Shown here piece by piece: positions 56,401 to 61,759 of a stretch of 64,000 bases of DNA. The translations under genes were made by a program, and so were the position numbers. Source of the stretch: Aquimarina muelleri DSM 19832 (GTDB taxonomy: Bacteria; Bacteroidota; Bacteroidia; Flavobacteriales; Flavobacteriaceae). The stretch's first letter is position 1. Every line of letters starts with the position of its first letter. The stretch is taken from NCBI RefSeq assembly GCF_000430665.1, contig NZ_KE387190.1, positions 9,062-73,061 on the forward strand, given 5' to 3'. The notes below the pieces were generated by a model that had not been told where the DNA came from, did no database searches, and worked only from the letters and a program-made list of their open reading frames with translations.

Positions 56401-56733
56401 TCATTATATACTATTTTTAAAAAATATAGTGAATTAAAAAATGGTTTATCTCTTAAAGAATTATCTATGTATGAATGGTTAAAACTTCTAAAATTAAATC
56501 CAGAACTTCCAGTTCCTCCGTTTATGCTAGAGTATTTGGAATTAAATAAAGAAGAACTTATTATACGAAAAAATAAAGAACTTACAGCCAAACTAGAGTT
56601 TGATACGACTTTTACAGAGCAAAAAATAGAAAACAGTGATATTTTATTTCCTAATATTAATTCTGAAATTGTGTTGAAGTATTTTGACTACGTAAAAGAA
56701 AAAGAAAACCTTGTAGGAGATGTAGTAGTTTAA
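50461..56733 (+). CDS. Hybrid megasynthase ACP-KS-ACP-C-A-T-R
   Basis: The 2090-residue assembly line reads in order: carrier ACP1 (LGISS, Ser55); ketosynthase with Cys265 (NTFCTS), His403 (EAHG) and His444 (VVGHPE); carrier ACP2 (YGFDS, Ser584); condensation domain with HHTILDG (772-778); adenylation domain with YTSGTTGYPKG from 1251; thiolation domain (GGHSL, Ser1643); and thioester reductase with GSTGFVG (1721-1727) and YPTSK (Tyr1881, Lys1885). C-A-T-R equals ScoA/Rv0101 and ACP1 equals ScoB/Rv0100, here fused with an added KS and ACP. No acyltransferase is present. The pocket residues D1297, F1298, W1301, N1340, I1366, G1368, M1392, V1400, H1401 resemble the threonine code. The reductase should release an aldehyde or alcohol. 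Confidence 0.93.
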   Translation: MAIYPIIEKLRNSKITSRVDVFTEYIQILLAEFLEFDDKNEIAIDQDFVELGISSMEAVNFKIHLETELECSLKTTLFFDYPTLDLLVHYILKDVLILDIEESETEKKPLQEKQNSSIVLEKDEDQIVIIAMDSMFPEAMNPNELWQKSITNQNIDQDAINESFLFNEFPVITYQEQLSSLGITEEVFIKMPKQQKIAYTTISNAINAYAISLDELIASKTGVFFVSDRGIEDLSVNTPYQIPLSNEISFRLNLNGPSEIINTFCTSIYVAMHRAIQSIQAEECEQAIIGGVNIISKKTFQIQANQKVYNDLLSYNNKMLSFSDEANGFVRSEGAGAMILTTLSKALKNNANILAIVKATTVAHGGKNFSMEAPKAIGIKNTITSCIQKSNIEVDTIDYIEAHGIANPLADAIELSSIHDSYTSFSNQQDKKWHISTVKPVVGHPELVSGLASLVKAIKAFEYEMIPGVKNLQTINTEIPTDSNLSIQKETIPWKKTPYPKRVALNSYAIGGVNAHVILEKYNNITINKQAELLEKNIKKPEKAIISSEKVDKTIISNTLLEVFNLELEKLDLSISPMEYGFDSIKMIQFIRRINEKLWIDIKIGEALGVNSFEDFFQLIATKKQVTPSNLETIPTELSMSHDFSHKVTLFQKGLWLVHELDPSSSTYNLPIIFLIKKDIQSNIVLQALAFLLEKHPVLRVYFQNENEQVIQKIHPISHCLDIDQSTFTSTPEEEFKKLTRIPFDLEQDCLLRVYIRTDKNNGQQFLVFIIHHTILDGLSGTLFMKLFWEVYYTIEKGEKNRLGKTNTHFFDFVTWEHQYMKSSQADTDLSWWKKQLTNITPLQLPYDHIQNIAIPHQDKEIISTQIKGVVLQELKDTAIRMKVSLSVLLMAGFKILLHKLTQQDDITIATPTEGRQKTIYEDSLGCFVNVILMRSELDTQKTVLQNVLSVKECFLSSLDHAAYPLTGLLAELSEGQERSNEFNINVSYTYQNIFDTILDTTLLGDTIVPIYDVYQETQDEYAMEVYDFRDTLQVNFKYKKLLFEKKTIEKHLKYFMRIIDQITTNEKLLLADIEVLSKEEKTMFLTNFDKTNIGYSKEKTLIDLFEEQVKSTPDHVALTYIDQHISYGELNAKANQLANFLRTKGVAQKDKVVLCIDRSIEMMVSVLAVVKTGATYVPVDPSYPIERIKYSIDDAKPQAIICTPVLSKLIKEIDTLSVIIADLENKEIAKEASENLDLTISPEDALYIIYTSGTTGYPKGVVITHKNVVRLLKTDQALFDFNKNDVWTLFHSYCFDFSVWEMYGALLFGGRLVIVPDYVRKDTISFYKLLASENVTILNQTPSSFYALQDQIDIYPEELNTRYVIFGGEALQPALLKQWHIKYPNCKMVNMYGITETTVHVTYQKITATEINEGANIIGVPIPTLSCYVLDKNMNLLPNGVAGELYVGGEGVAKEYLNNPQLTKERFVSNPFQKHTRLYKTGDIVKYNYKNQLEYIGRIDEQVKIRGYRIELAEIENVLLKNPNVLQCVVLVKEVSKDNKQIIAYIKQKEVVDKKEVFEFLESQIPHYMIPNSICLIDEFVLTSNGKIDKKKLPLPDFTGIEQNYIAPTNDLEKKIVTIFKEILEIEKVGVLDSFFELGGHSLLVMKAIHKINTIVHSKLAAKDLFKFPTPQELAVCIKNGTSTDQAVNLEEEIQFDPTVHFPLTKFVFPTTPQHIFVTGSTGFVGAFLLRELLENTSAQLYCLTRANSKEEAFLKIKNVMTAYDLWLDEYAIRIQSMVGDIGTPLLGLSPETFDELCTTIDVIYHNAAHMNHMATYQDLKPANVEGTLEIIKLASKHKIKPLHYTSTLAVFNNTVRKEFQIITEKSTSENEIHYESDGYPTSKWVSENVILKAQKAGLPCVIYRLGLTTGDSIKGRLDNKQWFYGFIKSCITVGAMINQDLNIKLPMMPVDIVAKSLVYLSLQKNALNQTFHLVGKPSSLYTIFKKYSELKNGLSLKELSMYEWLKLLKLNPELPVPPFMLEYLELNKEELIIRKNKELTAKLEFDTTFTEQKIENSDILFPNINSEIVLKYFDYVKEKENLVGDVVV

Positions 56734-56755
56734 CGAAAATTAATAATAAATAAAT

Positions 56756-57655
56756 ATGTTTTATAATCAGACTGTCTTAAAAAAAATATTAATTGGTGTC
56801 TTGGCCATAATAGTATCCTCATGTAATACTAAACAAGACTCAGCACTCATTTCTGATAAAAAACAAACTGAAAATGATATAACGATCGATAGTATTCCAG
56901 AGATAACTGAAGAAAACCATGACATGTTAATGAATACGCTTTTTGGAAAACCCAAGTATTCTATAAAAAACATAGGAATTTTAGTGTATGATGATACCAA
57001 TTCATTAGATGTTATGGGACCTCGCCATGTTTTAGGACAGATTTTATCTGCTAAAACTCAATTTATAGGTATGAAACCTGGTACTTTTAAAACTACAGAT
57101 GGAGTAGAAATTGTTGTAGATGCGGTCATTGATTCTATAAATCAATTAGACATCTTGATTATACCAGGAGGTTTTCAGGGGACTATAAAAAATGTGTATG
57201 ACAAAAAACTACACGAATGGATAAGAAAAATAGATGAAAATTCTGTTTATACAGCAAGTGTATGTACTGGAGCATGGGTATTAGGAGCTACAGGATTATT
57301 AAAAAATAAAAAAGCAACAACACACTGGTATAAAGCAGAAGAGGTGTTAGAAAAATATGGTGCTCAATATGTAAATAAACGTTACGTAAAAGATGGGAAA
57401 TATTGGACTTCTGCAGGAGTAACAGCAGGAATGGATATGTCGTTGGCAATGATGTATGAAATATTAGGGAAAAATTATACCGAGGGAGTTATGTTAGATA
57501 TGGAATATGATCCAAAACCTCCGATAGAAGGAGGAACTCCTGAGAAAACCGGGTTTGTAATGAAATATATGATGGAAGCTATGTATGATGCTGGGGTAGA
57601 ACCATTAATAGATAGCCTTGAACAAGTCAAGAAAACATCAGAAAATCTTTTATAA
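56756..57655 (+). CDS. Exported DJ-1/PfpI lipoprotein, isonitrile-hydratase-like
   Basis: Isonitrile hydratases of the DJ-1 superfamily turn isonitriles into N-formamides. The 299-residue protein has a lipoprotein signal (lipobox VSSC) and then the GATase1-like domain with LDVMGP (Asp85), IPGGFQGT, and SVCTGAWVLGATGLL (Cys170, Thr171). Asp, Cys and Thr correspond to the catalytic residues of Pseudomonas isocyanide hydratase. AraC-linked DJ-1 proteins share parts of this pattern, so the assignment rests on context too. It follows the megasynthase by 22 bp and is coupled to the third CNGKC gene. Confidence 0.78.
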   Translation: MFYNQTVLKKILIGVLAIIVSSCNTKQDSALISDKKQTENDITIDSIPEITEENHDMLMNTLFGKPKYSIKNIGILVYDDTNSLDVMGPRHVLGQILSAKTQFIGMKPGTFKTTDGVEIVVDAVIDSINQLDILIIPGGFQGTIKNVYDKKLHEWIRKIDENSVYTASVCTGAWVLGATGLLKNKKATTHWYKAEEVLEKYGAQYVNKRYVKDGKYWTSAGVTAGMDMSLAMMYEILGKNYTEGVMLDMEYDPKPPIEGGTPEKTGFVMKYMMEAMYDAGVEPLIDSLEQVKKTSENLL

Positions 57656-57658
57656 TAC

Positions 57659-58033
57659 GTGAGATTTATTTTTTCAATAATATTATGTGTCTTGTTTACA
57701 GCACAACCAATTTTCAAAATAAGTACTATAGTATATTATCAATATAATATAGATACTATTATTAAAAAATTCTGTATTAATAAAGATAGACCTAAATTAC
57801 AATGTAATGGAAAATGTCATCTACTATCTAAAATAGGTACGACAACTGATAATAATAAGAAAAGTATCTCTATTAAAGATGTTTTTTCTCCTCTTTACTT
57901 TAAAGCAGAAGATATAGAACTTAAACAATCTCATGATTTTGGCTATATAGATACTATTAAAAACTGGAGTATAACATCTCTGGTAGTATACGAAATTTTG
58001 TACCCTATTGATCACCCTCCTGAATACATATAA
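57659..58033 (+). CDS. Small membrane-anchored CNGKC protein, paralogue 3
   Basis: This 124-residue protein starts at a GTG, 3 bp after the DJ-1 stop, so it is coupled to it. It has an N-terminal hydrophobic segment (FIFSIILCVLFTA), the motif YNIDTIIKKFC-x9-CNGKCHL and the C-terminus DHPPEYI. Function unknown. Co-transcription with isonitrile synthesis and hydrolysis genes is the strongest hint that the family handles copper. Confidence 0.75.
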   Translation: MRFIFSIILCVLFTAQPIFKISTIVYYQYNIDTIIKKFCINKDRPKLQCNGKCHLLSKIGTTTDNNKKSISIKDVFSPLYFKAEDIELKQSHDFGYIDTIKNWSITSLVVYEILYPIDHPPEYI

Positions 58034-58066
58034 ATCATACTAAATAAAAATAAAACTGTAATACAA

Positions 58067-58100
58067 TCTTCCTTTATTTTATTCTATAAATAAAGGAAGA
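58067..58100 (+). terminator. Terminator of the isonitrile operon
   Basis: A perfect 13-bp stem (TCTTCCTTTATTT at 58067-58079 with 58088-58100) and an 8-base loop, 34 bp after the CNGKC3 stop. Confidence 0.8.
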
Positions 58101-58680
58101 CAACTATATATGATTAGTTTTGATCATGGTTTTTCATCTTGCTATTTATGAATACCTAATTATAAATTGATAAATTAATCCAATTCTGGAGTAATATTAA
58201 CCTGAGTTCAATTAACCTGAAATACATCAATTAGAGTAAAATTCTGTTAAGAATTTTGTATCGAAAACCAATTTTAAATACCTCTGTTGAGTTTGTCGAA
58301 AACCAATTTTTTTCTACATTATCTCGAGCCTTGAGACAGTATCAAGATAAGCTTTATCGAGAGACTAATACGAAAAATTACTCGAATTGATAGTTTTTTA
58401 TGGAACATCTTAGTATATATCAAAATCAGGTTGTTAAGTCAATTTTAGAAAACTAATATCATATAAAACAAGTTTTAAGCTTTTATTTATTCCTTTTTAA
58501 ATTACCGTTCGTATGAGGACCCTAATAACCTGGGGTCTAAATAAGTTAGAGCGTTAAAAAAAAGCTGTATCTAGAATCGTTTTTTTTTAGAAGGGAAACT
58601 AAAATCCTCCTTTGTTGGTTTGGACTGATGTAATTTTTTTACATCGAATTAAGATTAATAACATAATTAAAATTACCTAA
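58101..58680. other. Long intergenic region with short repeats
   Basis: About 580 bp without a supported gene. TCGAAAACCAATTTT occurs twice (58261-58275 and 58296-58310). An imperfect hairpin around TCTCGAG...CGAGAGA lies at about 58322-58364. GACCC/GGGTC arms lie near 58518-58540, and a GATGTAA/TTACATC hairpin precedes the lipoprotein gene (58628-58650). It looks like decayed intergenic or mobile sequence plus the promoter of the lipoprotein gene. Confidence 0.45.
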
Positions 58681-59223
58681 ATGAATATATCATATAAATT
58701 AAGTAAATCAATCCTAAGTATAACTACATCCTTATTCCTGCTTTTTTCTTGTAACAGTGATGATGATAGTAGTGAACCTGTTGTAACAGAATCTGTTATA
58801 AAACATGATTTGGAACTAACCTTAAAAAACTATACTAATGATCAAGTGATTTCTACAGGAAATGTAGTTTTTGAATTTCTAATAAAGAATGTAGGAAAAA
58901 CTACTATTCCTGCGGGAACAAATGTATATCTTTCTCTTAAAATCAATGACACTAATCAATTCGATCTTACTTTAACTAATACAGGAGAGGATGCAGCTAC
59001 TATGATAACGATTGATAATGATTTAGTTTCTAGTGGATCTTTTACTTATAAACAAGAACCTATACCTTTTTTAAATGTAGAAAGTACACTACAGTTTTTA
59101 GGGGTTTCTTCAGCAAAAATTTGTTCAATAGCATGGGGAATTGACAAAACCTCTATAGGAACCTTCGAATCAGATCTTAATAGCCAGAATAATACATTTT
59201 GTTTAACCTTTGGAGCTAACTAG
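58681..59223 (+). CDS. CARDB-like lipoprotein
   Basis: This 180-residue lipoprotein (lipobox LFSC followed by Asn-Ser-Asp residues, favouring surface exposure) has one beta-sandwich domain of CARDB type: KHDLELTLKNYTNDQVISTG, VVFEFLIKNVGKTTIPAGTNVYLSL. It has two later cysteines (KICSIAW, NTFCLTF). It lies between the isonitrile operon and a TonB receptor and could be the surface partner of that receptor; this is inferred from position only. Confidence 0.7.
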   Translation: MNISYKLSKSILSITTSLFLLFSCNSDDDSSEPVVTESVIKHDLELTLKNYTNDQVISTGNVVFEFLIKNVGKTTIPAGTNVYLSLKINDTNQFDLTLTNTGEDAATMITIDNDLVSSGSFTYKQEPIPFLNVESTLQFLGVSSAKICSIAWGIDKTSIGTFESDLNSQNNTFCLTFGAN

Positions 59224-59235
59224 TAATAACTAGGA

Positions 59236-59283
59236 GAAGTGGTTTTGTTTTTTTACTAAAATCAAAAAAAATAAAACCACTTC
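59236..59283 (+). terminator. Terminator after the CARDB lipoprotein gene
   Basis: Arms GAAGTGGTTTT (59236-59246) and AAAACCACTTC (59273-59283) are perfect complements, and the loop contains further T/A runs that can extend the stem. Confidence 0.7.
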
Positions 59284-59374
59284 AAACATAAAACTTAAGT
59301 GGTATTGTATGACTATTGAGAGAGAATATGGATTTATAATAACTTAAAAACAAGAATTTAGTTCTGTATAAAAT

Positions 59375-61759
59375 ATGAATAAAACGATTATAATTATCCT
59401 CCTTATTTTTAGTCTAAGTTACTCTCCTTCGTATGCGCAACTTAGACAAGGTACTATAACAAACACAGATGGAACACCAATACCAGAAGCATCCATATTA
59501 ATAGAAAAGCAATCAATCAATACACTTACTGATAGTAATGGTGTTTATACCATTAACATGGAAGAAGGAACACATCAGATTATAATATTGGCAGATGGAT
59601 ATAAAACACTAATAGAGGTAATTCAATGTAATTCTTATTCTTGTTTATTAGATTTTTCTATGAAAAAAGATATTCAGGAATTGGAGACGGTTATTATACA
59701 AGAAAATAAACACGAAAAAAACATTTTAAATACAATGGCTTCTGTTTCTGAAATTTCTTCTAAGTCTATAAAAGAAACACAAATAGGACTGTTAAATGAC
59801 TTAAACAGTTTAATTCCTAATTATGTTTATAGTGATTTAGGAGTAAGTTATCAGCAGCAAATAACACTTAGAGGAGTAAGTGCTTTTAGTGAGGTGCCTT
59901 CTGTTGCTACTTATATAGATGGAATTAATACATTTAATATTTCTGCCAATAATTTATTACTTAATGATATAGAGAAAATAACAGTTTTTAGAGGTCCTCA
60001 AGGAGCGCTTTTTGGGCAAGATGCTATAGGAGGAGTGATTAATATTGTTACAAAAAAGCCATCTAATAAGAAATCTGTATATATAGAAACTAGTATCGGA
60101 AATCTAGGACTTTATAGTTATGCAGCTGGGTTTAAAACACCTATAATAAAAAACATACTTTTTATAGGTATTGATGGTAAACTTAACAATCAACATGGGT
60201 TTTATAGAAACAACCTAACAGGTACATTTTCATTTGAAGGAAAGCCTTTAGAGAAAAGCCCTGAAAATGGTGTTAGAATGGGAGATCAACAAGCGTTTTA
60301 TGGTAATGTCGATATAAAATTTAAGCCCAACGAAAAATTAAATTTTCTTTTTAATATTAAAAAGCAGGTAGATCAATCCATAGGGACTAGCTCTTTTTAC
60401 CAAGCGGCATTAACTCCTCAAAAAGCATTAGATAATCCTGATGAGTTTTCTGTAAACTCAATTGGCAGCGATTATAGAGATGTATTAAATATTTCTTTAG
60501 GAATAAAATACAAGGGAACTAATTATACGATAAAAAATTCTTCGTATTATTCTAAAGTTAAAATAGGATATGACAAAATAGACGGGGATCTAACCCCTTT
60601 TGATTTTTATTCTGCATCTTCCAGTTATAAAGGAAAACTAGGAGATCCTTTTCCTTTGGAAGTTATTGGTCAGGAAATTAAAATAGAGTCAAATAAAGAA
60701 AAGCGATTATCTTGGTTGTTTGGTGGATCAGCTTTTTTTCAAAACTATAAAAAACAATATTCTTATGTCGGAAAATCTACTATTCAAGAATATAAAGATT
60801 TTCAAGAAAATGTAGGGATATCAGGATTTGGAAAGATTTCATATCAAGTTTCAGAAAAAATTAATGTTACTCTTCATGGGAGGTATGACGCAGAAATAAA
60901 AAATATTAAAGCAAGTGTGTCAGATACAAATACAGAAAATCAACTTGATGTTATAGAATCTATTAATCGTAAAAAAAACTTTGATGCATTAAGTCCAAAA
61001 CTGGTGTTTAATTACACCCCGGTTTTTAATCATCAACTATATTTATCTTATGCCAGAGGATTTAAATCTGGAGGGATTAATAATAGAGTAGTTAGCGAAA
61101 ACAGTTTTTCAAGTTTTGATTCAGAATACTCTAATGTTATTGAGACTGGTTATAAATGGTTATCCAACAATAATAAATATATTATTGCCGCTACAGGGTA
61201 TGTAATGCGTTGGCAAGATATGCAATTGTATTACTTTTCACAGCAGACAGATCGGCCAGATATAGGAGGGATTTGGATAATTGATAATATAGGAAATGTA
61301 AAATCTTATGGATTAGAAACAGAAATAACAGCAAAACCATTTTCTGGCTTTCAGGCGGATTTTTCATTAGGAATCAATAATGGTAGATATAGCGGATTTG
61401 AGTTTTTAGGAACAAATATTAAAGGAAACAGAACTATATTATCTCCAAAATTTACTTCATTTCTAGGGGTACAACAATTATTTCCTGTATTTAAAAAGAA
61501 AAATATTACAGGTGCTATAAGAGGAGAGTGGCGTATTATTGGAGATCAATATTTTGATTTAGTAAATACTATAAAACAGAGTACTTATCAAATTTTTAAC
61601 ACTAGATTATCTATAATAAACAATAATATATCACTTGCATTTGGGGTAAAAAATGTGTTTAATAAACGTTATATAAGTTTTTCTATGCCTGGACAATTTA
61701 AGGCATCTATTCTTAATCGCCCTCGTACATTTACGACAAGTCTAATTTATAAGTTTTAG
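59375..61759 (+). CDS. TonB-dependent receptor with carboxypeptidase-like domain, candidate chalkophore importer
   Basis: This 794-residue outer-membrane receptor has a signal peptide (ending SYAQ), a CarboxypepD_reg-like domain (about residues 22-105, RQGTITNTDGTPIPEASILIE), a plug with QITLRGVSAFSEVPSVATYIDGI and VFRGPQGALFGQDAIGGVINIVTKK, and a barrel ending SLIYKF. The overall type is that of siderophore receptors rather than SusC proteins, since no SusD partner follows. Its place after the isonitrile operon suggests uptake of the metal-isonitrile complex. It ends in a 3-base overlap with the convergent next gene. Confidence 0.82.
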   Translation: MNKTIIIILLIFSLSYSPSYAQLRQGTITNTDGTPIPEASILIEKQSINTLTDSNGVYTINMEEGTHQIIILADGYKTLIEVIQCNSYSCLLDFSMKKDIQELETVIIQENKHEKNILNTMASVSEISSKSIKETQIGLLNDLNSLIPNYVYSDLGVSYQQQITLRGVSAFSEVPSVATYIDGINTFNISANNLLLNDIEKITVFRGPQGALFGQDAIGGVINIVTKKPSNKKSVYIETSIGNLGLYSYAAGFKTPIIKNILFIGIDGKLNNQHGFYRNNLTGTFSFEGKPLEKSPENGVRMGDQQAFYGNVDIKFKPNEKLNFLFNIKKQVDQSIGTSSFYQAALTPQKALDNPDEFSVNSIGSDYRDVLNISLGIKYKGTNYTIKNSSYYSKVKIGYDKIDGDLTPFDFYSASSSYKGKLGDPFPLEVIGQEIKIESNKEKRLSWLFGGSAFFQNYKKQYSYVGKSTIQEYKDFQENVGISGFGKISYQVSEKINVTLHGRYDAEIKNIKASVSDTNTENQLDVIESINRKKNFDALSPKLVFNYTPVFNHQLYLSYARGFKSGGINNRVVSENSFSSFDSEYSNVIETGYKWLSNNNKYIIAATGYVMRWQDMQLYYFSQQTDRPDIGGIWIIDNIGNVKSYGLETEITAKPFSGFQADFSLGINNGRYSGFEFLGTNIKGNRTILSPKFTSFLGVQQLFPVFKKKNITGAIRGEWRIIGDQYFDLVNTIKQSTYQIFNTRLSIINNNISLAFGVKNVFNKRYISFSMPGQFKASILNRPRTFTTSLIYKF

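Noticed and set aside
58261..58310. Second CRISPR array
   Set aside because: Only two copies of a 15-base repeat, with no further periodicity and no nearby cas genes.
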